DNA of 31,136 nt from an uncultured Clostridia bacterium (lineage in GTDB: Bacteria; Bacillota; Clostridia; Peptostreptococcales; Anaerovoracaceae): contig CAKQOW010000025.1 in NCBI GenBank assembly GCA_934256595.1, positions 1 to 31,136 of the forward strand, read 5' to 3'. Below, piece after piece: positions 23,311 to 31,136 of the stretch; position 1 is the first letter of the stretch, and each line of letters begins with the position of its first letter. The translations under genes and the position numbers were made by a program. The notes below the pieces were generated by a model. It was not told the origin of the DNA and made no database searches. It saw only the letters and a list, made by a program, of their open reading frames with translations.

Positions 23311-23313
23311 ATA

Positions 23314-23345
23314 CACACACAATATACAGGTCGTGTGTGCTTTTA
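23314..23345 (+). terminator. Terminator behind the DUF4143 ATPase gene
   Basis: CACACAC (23314-23320) / GTGTGTG (23333-23339), then CTTTTACTT. Moderate strength. Confidence 0.55.
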
Positions 23346-23352
23346 CTTAAAC

Positions 23353-23403
23353 GGCAAGACTGTCGCACACCTTTGCCCTTGTGTGCGGCAGTCCATGTTT
23401 GCC
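23353..23403. other. Strong hairpin between convergent genes
   Basis: GACTGTCGCACAC (23358-23370) / GTGTGCGGCAGTC (23381-23393), 13 pairs with one G-U, extended by GGCAA / TTGCC. It lies 19 bases behind the permease stop. There is no good T-run on either side, so it is either an RNA-end stabiliser for the permease operon or a weak terminator. Confidence 0.6.
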
Positions 23404-23421
23404 AAACTATCTTATTTTATA

Positions 23422-25131
23422 TTATAAGTCGTGTTTCTCCTCATTGAGGTATTTATCCATAAGCGCATCTATATCGGCTTCCTTTTCAGGAAGAGGCGCG
23501 TCCTTCTTCCTGCCGACTAATGCCACGATTACGCCTATCACTATTACTGCAAGTCCTATCCATTTCAGACATTCTATAACCTGCGGTATGCTGTTTGCAA
23601 ACACGTCATAGTCATCAGGTCCCCATTCGCCGTAGTCGATTTCGTACCACTTGAGCCAGAACTGTCCGAAGAATGCCATCACTCCGGCGCATATCATAAA
23701 TATGCCTATTCTGACTGTATCACCTGCGGCAAGCTTTGTCTTAGGATTTATCGGGTTATGCTCAGGATCGTTTACTGACAGACCGCCGAATATTCTCTTG
23801 AATATATAGTATGCCACAGGTCCCGTACAAATAGCAATAAGTCCCATTGCCAGATAATCCGTACCGTTTATCAGCAGAGCTATTACAGAAATCACTATAG
23901 GGAAGCCTGCATAGAAAATCATTGCTGCTTTGCCGCCTTTTATATAGTAAAGACCTCTTTCCTTTCGTTTCTCTATCGGCAGTTTCTTTCTCAGCCTGAG
24001 AACCGATATAGGCAGTATTATGTAGAGCGCCAGCATAAATACTACTTCCATACTTACAAGTGTGGTGAAATCCGACTGGCACAGAATAAATGTAACAACT
24101 GCCAGTGAAAGTATTCCAACGTACGGAACGCCTTTTTTCTTTGATACCTTTACCATAAACTGCGGACACAGATGATCGTCTGCAAGCACGAAGAAGCCTC
24201 TCGAGCCCGATGCCAGATATGTATTGAATATCGCGCACTGTGATACTATGGCGATTACAAGGAATACATAGCCCCATGCCTGACCCATATATGTTGTCAG
24301 CACTGTCGCATATCCTATTGCCTGACCGTCAAAGCCGCCGTCTGTTGACCAACTTTCCCAGCTTCCCTCCGGCAGGCATGCAAGTCCGCCCAGTGTAGGA
24401 AGCACATATGTAAGCGCTACCAGCGGCATTGCTATCATAAGTCCTTTAGGGATTACCTGAGGATTTTTAACCTCTCCCGCCATATTTGATATACATTCAT
24501 ATCCGCAGTACATCCATATGCAGATGCATATGCCGCCGCCGACACCGTCAAATATGCTGTAGTCCTCAGGAAGCATAGGCTCCATTGGGTTTGTCTGCCA
24601 GTTGATGAGTCCCACTACTGCAACCAGTGCGAATGCGAGAAGTATCAGTACCGAAAGTATTGTACTTACCTTGCCTACCTCTCTCAGTCCCATTAAATTA
24701 ACAATTGTAAAAATAAGTATCATTCCGATTTTGATTGCTTCAACCGCAATATCACTCATAGGGATCATCTGGCTTACATAGCCTGCAACCAGCGCAACAT
24801 ATACACCGTTTGTTATATATGTTGATACTGTGCCCCACCAGCCTGCCTGAAAGCCCCAGAATTCTCCGAAGGCCTCTTTCACCCATACGTATACTCCGCC
24901 CTCCGACGGCAGTACAGCTCCGCACTCTGCAACAAGGTTACTGATAGGGTATGCCCATATTATAGGGAATATCATCAGTAAAATCAGAGTCATTCCCGGA
25001 CCCGACTCAGGTATCATCTCCTCGATACCAAACGCTCCTGCCGCTACAAGGCAGTAGAGCATAAATACTATTCCCGATACTTTGATATCGTGTTTTTTAA
25101 GTCCTGCAACTCCATGTGTATGCTGGCTCAT
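23422..25131 (-). CDS. APC-superfamily amino-acid permease
   Basis: 569 residues with about 12-13 membrane segments; moves amino acids or amines across the cell membrane, likely by exchange or proton symport. The N-terminal substrate-binding helix reads GAFGIEEMIPESGPG (residues about 32-46), a clear APC motif; the conserved PSEGGVYVWVKEAFG loop follows near 75. The last 60 residues are partly cytoplasmic (GRKKDAPLPEKEADIDALMD). ATG 25131 has AGGAGG seven bases upstream. It is the last gene behind three saccharopine-dehydrogenase-like genes, so it probably brings in (or exchanges) the compound these enzymes handle. Confidence 0.92.
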   Translation of the reverse strand: MSQHTHGVAGLKKHDIKVSGIVFMLYCLVAAGAFGIEEMIPESGPGMTLILLMIFPIIWAYPISNLVAECGAVLPSEGGVYVWVKEAFGEFWGFQAGWWGTVSTYITNGVYVALVAGYVSQMIPMSDIAVEAIKIGMILIFTIVNLMGLREVGKVSTILSVLILLAFALVAVVGLINWQTNPMEPMLPEDYSIFDGVGGGICICIWMYCGYECISNMAGEVKNPQVIPKGLMIAMPLVALTYVLPTLGGLACLPEGSWESWSTDGGFDGQAIGYATVLTTYMGQAWGYVFLVIAIVSQCAIFNTYLASGSRGFFVLADDHLCPQFMVKVSKKKGVPYVGILSLAVVTFILCQSDFTTLVSMEVVFMLALYIILPISVLRLRKKLPIEKRKERGLYYIKGGKAAMIFYAGFPIVISVIALLINGTDYLAMGLIAICTGPVAYYIFKRIFGGLSVNDPEHNPINPKTKLAAGDTVRIGIFMICAGVMAFFGQFWLKWYEIDYGEWGPDDYDVFANSIPQVIECLKWIGLAVIVIGVIVALVGRKKDAPLPEKEADIDALMDKYLNEEKHDL

Positions 25132-25163
25132 TTCATTTCCTCCTTATTATCAGGTTATTAACG

Positions 25164-25205
25164 CTATCCTTTTTTTCTATCTATAATCCTAATACTGTCA
25201 TACAT
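25164..25205 (-). CDS. Possible 13-residue peptide between the dehydrogenase and permease genes
   Basis: ATG at 25205 preceded by GGAGG at a nine-base distance, reading MYDSIRIIDRKKG and stopping at 25164, 32 bases before the permease start. The Shine-Dalgarno is as strong as those of real genes around, but the peptide is too short to judge by composition. It could be a leader peptide controlling the permease or a chance ORF. Confidence 0.3.
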   Translation of the reverse strand: MYDSIRIIDRKKG

Positions 25206-25220
25206 TTATCATCACCTCCG

Positions 25221-26450
25221 TTATATTTCTTTAACTGTTGTTTCAAGTCTGATTCCAAGCTCTGCCGCATATTCAAAGTATCTGTCCACCTGTTCAAAGG
25301 ACAGCATATCCGATGAAATCAGTCCGCACTGATCGAAATCGCCGTTTATAAACATCTTAGAGAACAGATATCCTCCCTGTCCCGTCAGATACATCTCCCC
25401 TGTCATCTTAGCTCTTTCGAATGCCTCTACGATGCCCGGCGCAAATACGTGGTTTTCTACCAGAATGTCCTTGCCGTCCTTTTTGCCGTAGGCTTCAACC
25501 ACCATGCAGCCGTCGTCAGCTTCCATGCCTTCTTCTATGATTTCTCTGATTTCCTCTTCAAATTTAGGCGGCTTAGGTATACTCTCAACAATTACATCAA
25601 ACGGCACTACCTTTCGGCCTTTGATTTCCCGCTCCTCATGGTCAAACAGTCCCGCTCTGTAAAGCGGTTCTGCAAAGTCCATACCTGTTCCGGCATATTT
25701 GAAATATGCGTTTTTGCAGCCCCTGAAATACTTATCTGCATTGAGCGCATACTGTACAGGCTCATCGTGACAGTGATTGAGGAAAGTAACCTCGTGATCC
25801 ATATAGTCGTATTTTCTCTTTACAGGATCTTCAAACGGCGGTCTTACAAACAGCTCTCCGTTTTCATATGTATAAGCAGGCTCGCTCATATCCTGTATCG
25901 CTGTCTCAGGCGACCACCAGAACGGCTGAAAACGGTTTGCCTTAACTCCCTCCCATACGAAGTTGTATATTGTATCGCAGGTATCAAGATATTTCATTGC
26001 GTCACGCGTAGCGCAGCAGATAACTCCCGGCGCCGAGCCTGTTCCGATTATTGCAAGTCTGCCTATCTCCTCAAATTTCGGGCTGTATACCTCAAACTGA
26101 TATTTCATACCTCTTATCCAGCCTATATTTACATCTTCGTCAAAGGCTGTGGTAGATGAAAAATCCTGATAGTTTGCCTTGACTGCAAGCGCAGCGTCAA
26201 GCACGTTTTTGCCGAATTCCAGAGGAAGCGCGTTTACAATAAGGTCAACGCCCTGCGCGCACTTTATTATCTCGTCAACATTGTATGCATTACATTTCAT
26301 TCCCTCTGCTTTTGTGAGTATACCTGTAAGCTCGTTTACTGCCTCCATATTATAGTCTGCGCATATTATACTACTTACACCCGGTTCCTCGTCAAGCCTT
26401 TTTGCAACTGTTGTTCCCTGTGCTCCTGTTCCAAGTACTAAAATCTTCAT
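25221..26450 (-). CDS. Saccharopine dehydrogenase-like oxidoreductase, paralog 1
   Basis: 409 residues. Rossmann NAD(P)-binding domain at the start: LVLGTGAQGTTVAKRL (GxGxxG at residues 7-12), then the acidic strand end ICADYN. The later part has the family's substrate and dimer domain, with long runs shared with the two sister proteins (FWWSPETAI; CKNAYFKYAG; DDGCMVVEAYGKKDGKD; MYLTGQGGYLFSK). Related enzymes join or split an amino acid and an oxo-acid, for example saccharopine or carboxynorspermidine. ATG with AAGGAAGG upstream. 89 bases before the permease. The substrate is unknown; lysine-type or polyamine-type chemistry is a guess. Confidence 0.88.
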   Translation of the reverse strand: MKILVLGTGAQGTTVAKRLDEEPGVSSIICADYNMEAVNELTGILTKAEGMKCNAYNVDEIIKCAQGVDLIVNALPLEFGKNVLDAALAVKANYQDFSSTTAFDEDVNIGWIRGMKYQFEVYSPKFEEIGRLAIIGTGSAPGVICCATRDAMKYLDTCDTIYNFVWEGVKANRFQPFWWSPETAIQDMSEPAYTYENGELFVRPPFEDPVKRKYDYMDHEVTFLNHCHDEPVQYALNADKYFRGCKNAYFKYAGTGMDFAEPLYRAGLFDHEEREIKGRKVVPFDVIVESIPKPPKFEEEIREIIEEGMEADDGCMVVEAYGKKDGKDILVENHVFAPGIVEAFERAKMTGEMYLTGQGGYLFSKMFINGDFDQCGLISSDMLSFEQVDRYFEYAAELGIRLETTVKEI

Positions 26451-26599
26451 GTCAAACCTTCCTTACTTTTTTTATCCGTTTTATTTTATGTCTATATGTT
26501 AAACGGTATTGCGTCCCTCTTCAATCGCTCCATATTCTAAGTTTTCTGACTAAATAAAGAGGTTTTGTCCTTGACGCAGATGCTTTGAAAGGTCTGAAT

Positions 26600-26652
26600 A
26601 AAAAGCAAGGACTTTTTATCTGTATGTTATCTAAGTTATGCCCTTGCTTTTT
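26600..26652 (-). terminator. Terminator or attenuator between paralogs 2 and 1
   Basis: AAAAAGCAAGG (26652-26642) pairs perfectly with CCTTGCTTTTT (26610-26600) on the minus strand across a 31-base loop. GTCCTTG of the 3' arm (26612-26606) can instead pair with CAAGGAC (26573-26567) further downstream. The intergenic stretch 26451-26669 holds only this structure and a poor promoter candidate for paralog 1 (TTGAAG, 17 bases, TAACAT). Confidence 0.65.
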
Positions 26653-26669
26653 GTACGTTATAAATTCAT

Positions 26670-27911
26670 TTAATTGTCAAGTTCCTTTATCTTTGTGTCG
26701 ATTGTAATACCCAGTTCCTTCGCATACTCGAAATATCTGTCCACATTGTCCATCGGCAGCATATCCGAGGTGATCAGACCTGTTATTTTAAAGTCGTCGT
26801 TTACAAACATCTTGGAGAACAGATATCCGCCCTGTCCTGTCAGGTACATTTCTCCTGTCATGCCTGCCTTTTCAAATGCCTCAACAAGTCCCGGCGCAGA
26901 CACATGGTTTTCTACAAGTATGTTTTTGCCGTCCTTCTTGCCGTAGGCTTCAACTACCATGCAGCCGTCGTCTGAAACAATACCTTCGTCTATTATCTCT
27001 TTGATTTCTCTTGCAAATTTAGGCGGAGCCGGTATGCTGTCGACGATAAGATCAAAAGGCACTACCCTGCGACCCTTGACTTCTCTTTCGTCATGACTCA
27101 GAAGTCCTGCTCTGTAAAGCGGCTCTGCAAATTCCATTCCCACGCCTGCATATTTGAAATATGCGTTTTTGCAGCCCTTGAAGTATTCTTTGGCATTGAT
27201 ACCGTATTGCACAGGCTCATCGTGGTTGTGGTTGTAGAAAACCACTTCTCTGTCCATATAATCATATTTTCTGGTAATAGGGTCCTCGAACGGAGGCCTC
27301 ATTATGATTTCACCGTTTTCATATGCAAATGCCGGCTGCCTCATATCCTCTATTGCAGTTTCCGGCGACCACCAGAACGGCTGGAAGCGTTTTGCTTCTG
27401 CGCCTTCCCATACGAAATTGTATATGGTGTCGCAGGTGTCAAGATACTTCATGGCATCTCTTGTGGCGCAGCAGATAAGTCCGGGAGCCGATCCTGTTCC
27501 CACTATTGCAAGTCTGCCGATTTCCTTAAACTTAGGGCTGTATACCTCAAGCTGGTATCTCATGCCTCTCACCCAGCCCATAATAACGTCATCATCAAAG
27601 GCGTTGCTTGATGAAAAGTCCTGATAGTTGGCCTTAACCGCAAGCGCAGCGTCCAGTACGTTTTTGCCGAATTCCAGAGGAAGCGCGTTAACGATAAGGT
27701 CAGCTCCCTCTGCGCATTTAATAATGCTCTCCACATCTGAAGCGTCACACTGAACTCCCTTTGCCTTTGTCAGAGAGGAAATCAGCTCATCAACTGCCGC
27801 CTTGTTGTAGTCGGCGCATATTATTTCACTTACATTCTGTTCTTCGTCCAGTCTTTTGGCAACAGTTGTGCCCTGCGCTCCTGTTCCCAGTACAAGTATT
27901 TTCTTCTTCAC
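26670..27911 (-). CDS. Saccharopine dehydrogenase-like oxidoreductase, paralog 2
   Basis: 413 residues with a GTG start at 27911 (GTG AAG AAG AAA), a GGCGGG site upstream. Rossmann motif KILVLGTGAQGTTVAKRL, then ICADYN. It is closely similar to paralog 1 over the full length, e.g. NALPLEFGKNVLDAALAVKA and QDFSS are shared exactly; differences cluster in the middle (RQPAFAYENGEIIMRPP versus SEPAYTYENGELFVRPP). Only 18 bases after the stop of paralog 3, so these two are read as one transcript; a hairpin separates it from paralog 1. It probably does the same kind of reaction on a related substrate, or forms mixed oligomers. Both ideas are inference. Confidence 0.88.
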   Translation of the reverse strand: MKKKILVLGTGAQGTTVAKRLDEEQNVSEIICADYNKAAVDELISSLTKAKGVQCDASDVESIIKCAEGADLIVNALPLEFGKNVLDAALAVKANYQDFSSSNAFDDDVIMGWVRGMRYQLEVYSPKFKEIGRLAIVGTGSAPGLICCATRDAMKYLDTCDTIYNFVWEGAEAKRFQPFWWSPETAIEDMRQPAFAYENGEIIMRPPFEDPITRKYDYMDREVVFYNHNHDEPVQYGINAKEYFKGCKNAYFKYAGVGMEFAEPLYRAGLLSHDEREVKGRRVVPFDLIVDSIPAPPKFAREIKEIIDEGIVSDDGCMVVEAYGKKDGKNILVENHVSAPGLVEAFEKAGMTGEMYLTGQGGYLFSKMFVNDDFKITGLITSDMLPMDNVDRYFEYAKELGITIDTKIKELDN

Positions 27912-27929
27912 AATTTCACCCGCCTTATA

Positions 27930-29153
27930 TTATAATTCCTTAACCTTGGTATCTATTGTAATATCCAGTTCTTTTGCATATTCAAAGTATGTATCCACCT
28001 GCTCAAATGAAAGCATATCCGATGAGATAAGTCCCGTCTGGTCAAATTTGTCGTTTATGAACAGCTTGGAGAACAGATATCCGCCCTGTCCTGTCAGATA
28101 CATCTCTGAGGTTATTCCTGCCTTTTCGTAGGACTCTATAAATCCCGGTGCTGATACATGGGTTTCCACCAGCACGTCTTTGCCGTCTTTTTTGCCGTAG
28201 GCTTCAACTACCATACAGCCTGCATCGCTTACAAGGCCCTCGTCTATAATCTCTTTGATTTCGTGCTCGAATTTCGGAGGCGCAGGTACATGAGCCAGCA
28301 CCACATCAAACGGTGATACGGATACGCCGCCTATGTTTTCTTTGTGATGCGATAAAAGTCCCGCTCTGTAAAGAGGTCCCGCAAAGTCAACTCCTGCTCC
28401 GGCATATTTGAAATATGCGTTTTTGCAGCCCCTGAAATAGTCTTTGGCATTGAAACTGTAGTGCAGAGGCTCATCGTGGCAGTGTTCTACAAATGTAACC
28501 TCCCGGTCCATATAGTCATATTTACGCTTTACAGGCATTCCGAATGCCGGAGTTCTGACCAGCCTGCCGTCTATAAGTGCGTAGCCTTCTTCACTCATAT
28601 CATTAAGCGCTGTAACCGGCGACCACCAGAACGGCTGGAAACGTTTTGCCTCAACACCTTCCCATACAAAATTGTATATTGTATCGCAGGTATCAAGATA
28701 TTTCATTGCATCTCTTGTTGCGCAGCAGATAAGTCCCGGCGCAGAGCCTGTTCCCACAAGCGCCAGCTTGCCTATTGCAGCAAACTTGGGACCGTATTCC
28801 TCGTACTGTATTCTAATGCTTTCAACCCATTCATCGTGAAGTGAAATTGTTGCCGCATAGTCCTGATAGTTTGTCTTTGCCTCAAGCGCCGCCTCTAAAA
28901 CATTTCTGGTACATTCCAGAGGAAGTGCATTGAGCAGCAGGTCTACGCCTTTTGCACATTCCAGTATGCTGTCCTTGTCATGCGCATCAACTTTCATACC
29001 TCTTGCCTTGGTAAGCTCTCCTACAAGTTCGTTTACCGCCGCTTCATTAAAATCCGCGCATATTATTTCCGATACATTGTCATCTCTGTCAAGACATCTT
29101 GCCGCTGCGGAGCCCTGTGCTCCAACGCCTAATACTAATACCTTTTTGATAAT
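27930..29153 (-). CDS. Saccharopine dehydrogenase-like oxidoreductase, paralog 3, ATT or ATC start
   Basis: 407 residues if it begins at ATT 29153 (406 at ATC 29150), matching its sisters (409, 413). The conserved Rossmann start is intact: IIKKVLVLGVGAQGSAAARC, then ICADFN. The next ATG (28997) would lose the whole nucleotide-binding motif. Between the in-frame TAA upstream and the conserved region there is no ATG, GTG or TTG. The ten bases before ATT (AAGGTTTGAA) match the ten before the ATG of paralog 1 (AAGGTTTGAC) in nine positions, so ATT stands where ATG stands there. More divergent than paralogs 1 and 2: ATISLHDEWVESIRIQYEEY replaces their STTAFDEDVNIGWIRG region. First gene behind the promoter at 29224-29252. 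Confidence 0.8.
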   Translation of the reverse strand: MIKKVLVLGVGAQGSAAARCLDRDDNVSEIICADFNEAAVNELVGELTKARGMKVDAHDKDSILECAKGVDLLLNALPLECTRNVLEAALEAKTNYQDYAATISLHDEWVESIRIQYEEYGPKFAAIGKLALVGTGSAPGLICCATRDAMKYLDTCDTIYNFVWEGVEAKRFQPFWWSPVTALNDMSEEGYALIDGRLVRTPAFGMPVKRKYDYMDREVTFVEHCHDEPLHYSFNAKDYFRGCKNAYFKYAGAGVDFAGPLYRAGLLSHHKENIGGVSVSPFDVVLAHVPAPPKFEHEIKEIIDEGLVSDAGCMVVEAYGKKDGKDVLVETHVSAPGFIESYEKAGITSEMYLTGQGGYLFSKLFINDKFDQTGLISSDMLSFEQVDTYFEYAKELDITIDTKVKEL

Positions 29154-29223
29154 TTCAAACCTTCTTCCTTTACTTGATTAAAACTTCCTTCGTCAGGAGT
29201 TTCAGACATCATCTTTTTTTATT

Positions 29224-29252
29224 ATATTATCAGCCTGCGGAAGTTTTAACAA
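29224..29252 (-). promoter_or_regulatory. Probable promoter of the dehydrogenase-permease operon
   Basis: Minus strand TTGTTA (29252-29247), 17-base spacer, TAATAT (29229-29224), with an overlapping TATAAT three bases on. AAAACTTCC (29180-29188) and GGAAGTTTT (29239-29247) form a perfect 9-bp inverted repeat with arms either side of the -10. Confidence 0.6.
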
Positions 29253-29279
29253 TTGGCGCAGGTTCTAACTTTTGTATAT

Positions 29280-29331
29280 AAAAAAGACAAGGACTAAATC
29301 CCGACTTATCCAAAGGATTTATGACCTTGTC
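29280..29331 (-). terminator. Terminator behind the GGDEF gene
   Basis: Minus strand GACAAGG (29331-29325) / CCTTGTC (29292-29286), continued by TAAATCC / GGATTTA inside, then six T. It resembles the hairpin at 26600-26652 in its AAGG/CCTT arms. Confidence 0.85.
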
Positions 29332-29402
29332 AATTTTCTCTTTTATTTTTGTCTTATTGTCAATATGCAACGTATTTATGTGAACGTTCACCGGGCGGCA
29401 TG

Positions 29403-31136
29403 CTATTCATAGTGTTTTTCAAGCAAATCGCAGTCCATAATAAGAACATAGAAAATTTTTCCGTAATATGTGTTCTCTACAATTCTTCCATGGTCAAGAA
29501 CCGGATGATACGAGCCGTCTTTCTTGGCAAAATGAAACTGTACATAATCGTTTGAATCACCGCCCTCTGAGTTAATCTGTTTCCATATGCTGTTCTCAAC
29601 GCTTTCCTGTTCATCGAGCCGTATCAGGTTTCTGAATCTGTGATGTGAATATTCCATCAGTTCATCCATATCCCGGCAACCTGCAAATTCAATCAGTTCT
29701 CTGTTTGCAAATAAAATACTGTCATCCTCCGGATCTGCTTTATATATCAGAAATGCTCCCGGAAGATGCTGTGAAATATCATGAAGTGCAAATCCGAGTC
29801 GGCTTCTTTTCTGCATTTTAAAGTCATCACTGTAATGCACACAATTGTGTTTTCCCTGAAGCTTAGCTTCATAAAGCGCCATATCAGCTGCTCGGAAAAG
29901 TGCAGACACATCTCCTGCATCATCCGGATATCCTGCATATCCCAACGATATGTTGAAACGGCGTTCTTTGCTATCATACCTGAAGCAGCGCTGCATCTCA
30001 GTAAATGCCTGTATCTGTTTGCACGCCTCCTCGCATGTGATTTCTGTAAGAAGCAGCGAAAACTCATCTCCGCCGCTTCTGCCGATAATCGCATTACGGC
30101 AGAAATACTCTCTCATATTCTCCGTCAGTTCCTGCAGGGCAAAATCTCCCGCAGCATGGCCGTAGACATCATTGATGAATTTAAAATCGTCGATATCCAT
30201 CTGTACCGCCACACATGAGGCTTCCGGATTGTTTTTAATAAATGACTCAGTCTGCTCTGAAAATCCGTTTCTGTTCAAAAGACCTGTCAGTGAATCTATT
30301 GAAGACAGCCTTTTAAAATTCTCACGATGCCTTTCTAACACAAGTATAGTAACTGTAAGACCTGTAAGCAGCATAACTGTAAATAGTCCTATTACCAGTT
30401 TGAGAGGTATATCGCTGCCGCTGTTCCAGCCTTTCGACGGCATAACTTCCAGTTTAAAGCGGCATCCTCCAAGCTCAAATTCATAAGGAACAGGATTTTC
30501 CATTACGGCCCCTGAAGAAGAAATCTCTTCATACTCTGAGGATAACGGAGAGACTGTTTTTAACAGACAGTATTCGTAACCAAAACCTGTAAGAGCCTGA
30601 ACTGAATTTGCAAAAATATCAGGCACTCTGATAATAGCAACCGTAAATCCCCAGAAATAGTAATGCCCCTTACTGTTTTGCAGATATACAGGATTCCTTA
30701 TCGCAATTCCCCTGCCTCCCTGCTTTAATGAAAACGGCCCCTGTAAAACGGTAAGCTTATTGTCTCTGGCATACCGTGAAATTTCACCTCTGGACTCATC
30801 ATTAATAAGATCAATTTTACCTGCTTCATTGCCTGCTTCCGGATAGATATCAGTAACCACCCCATCCGGTGCAAGCTGCATACTCTGTATATATTCTGTC
30901 ATCAGATTCTCGGCTACCCGCTGAAAATTACTAACACTGCCGTTTTCGCTGATAATTATTCCTTCAAGAGCATCTGTAATTGCAATTCCGTTATTAAGTT
31001 CTCCCGCCATTCTCTCTGCATATGTTACTGCATTAAGTTCTGTAACAGTCCTCAAATGCTGCTGATTTGAAACATATGTCATATGCAGGACACACAGCAG
31101 TACAATGCAGCCCAGCACAAAAACCGCTGCAGGTAT
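29403..31136 (-). CDS. Membrane-bound diguanylate cyclase: CHASE-like sensor, GGDEF, C-terminal PAS (5' end cut)
   Basis: The reading frame stays open to the window edge; the GTG at 31118 is inside the first membrane segment (PAAVFVLGCIVLLCVL), so the start lies outside. An outside sensor of about 220 residues looks CHASE-like (NAVTYAERMAGELNNGI; IQSMQLAPDGVVTDIYPEAG). The second membrane segment is LKLVIGLFTVMLLTGLTVTI. The GGDEF domain follows: DSLTGLLNRNGF, MDIDDFKFINDVYGHAAGD and intact RSGGDEF, so c-di-GMP synthesis is expected. The product-inhibition RxxD site before the motif is not present (CRNAIIG). After it comes a PAS-like domain (LPGAFLIYKADPEDD ... LDEQESVENSIWKQI), an unusual C-terminal position. 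It probably signals surface or metabolic state; monocistronic, with its own terminator. Confidence 0.9.
   Translation of the reverse strand: MPAAVFVLGCIVLLCVLHMTYVSNQQHLRTVTELNAVTYAERMAGELNNGIAITDALEGIIISENGSVSNFQRVAENLMTEYIQSMQLAPDGVVTDIYPEAGNEAGKIDLINDESRGEISRYARDNKLTVLQGPFSLKQGGRGIAIRNPVYLQNSKGHYYFWGFTVAIIRVPDIFANSVQALTGFGYEYCLLKTVSPLSSEYEEISSSGAVMENPVPYEFELGGCRFKLEVMPSKGWNSGSDIPLKLVIGLFTVMLLTGLTVTILVLERHRENFKRLSSIDSLTGLLNRNGFSEQTESFIKNNPEASCVAVQMDIDDFKFINDVYGHAAGDFALQELTENMREYFCRNAIIGRSGGDEFSLLLTEITCEEACKQIQAFTEMQRCFRYDSKERRFNISLGYAGYPDDAGDVSALFRAADMALYEAKLQGKHNCVHYSDDFKMQKRSRLGFALHDISQHLPGAFLIYKADPEDDSILFANRELIEFAGCRDMDELMEYSHHRFRNLIRLDEQESVENSIWKQINSEGGDSNDYVQFHFAKKDGSYHPVLDHGRIVENTYYGKIFYVLIMDCDLLEKHYE

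Noticed and set aside
23353..23403. Strong hairpin as a CRISPR or attachment-site remnant
   Set aside because: Only one copy and no spacer pattern; it is better explained as an RNA-end structure between convergent genes.
27093..27624. Long plus-strand frames opposite the dehydrogenase paralogs, repeated in each copy
   Set aside because: They recur because the paralogs are duplicates; they are antisense shadows, with no ribosome binding sites.

Overview
The window looks like the chromosome of a low-to-mid GC Gram-positive anaerobe, most likely a member of the Clostridia. The reasons are a T-box leader in front of valS, strong AGGAGG-type ribosome binding sites, sigma-A promoters with 17-base spacers, an Rpn-type nuclease gene, a DUF4143 ATPase and a SpoIIQ-like M23 protein. 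I cannot name the genus. I see no rRNA, tRNA, CRISPR array, complete insertion sequence or prophage.

Left part, minus strand (1-12.6 kb). A broken Rpn/PD-(D/E)XK nuclease gene lies at the left edge, with a promoter and a terminator-like hairpin in its leader. Next come glyA with its own promoter and a tandem OB-fold SSB-like gene. A tightly packed unit follows: valS, folC, a lipid kinase and a GNAT acetyltransferase, headed by a T-box riboswitch. To the right lie an aminotransferase and glnA, read from one good promoter. A small three-gene cassette sits between glnA and what appears to be its terminator: a DUF3990 protein (possible ADP-ribosyltransferase fold), an unknown 88-residue protein and a DUF3791 protein. 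A 34-bp direct repeat flanks the cassette, which makes it a candidate mobile toxin-antitoxin-like module.

Middle, plus strand (12.7-19.4 kb). An M23 peptidase with a SpoIIQ-like layout comes first. An Rrf2-type repressor gene follows, then a small cupin gene whose promoter carries two copies of a 23-bp palindrome, GTTGTAA-N9-TTACAAC. Then comes a two-component system with a histidine kinase that has no membrane segment, and a MacB/FtsX-type ABC transporter. The promoter of the ABC pair has a TGTAAG direct repeat that the response regulator may bind.

Right part (19.4-31.1 kb), mostly minus strand. A flavin reductase, DUF4234, DUF2752 and an EamA transporter form a loose unit. A palindrome fills the spacer of its promoter. 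A DUF4143 ATPase gene on the plus strand is preceded by three repeats of an ACGGGGCAA promoter-like unit. Then come three tandem saccharopine-dehydrogenase-like paralogs and an APC amino-acid permease, which probably act together in uptake and oxidation or reduction of an amino acid or similar amine. The first paralog of the operon has no ATG, GTG or TTG start. It appears to begin at ATT, at the position that is ATG in another paralog. The right edge cuts a membrane-bound CHASE-like/GGDEF/PAS diguanylate cyclase gene.
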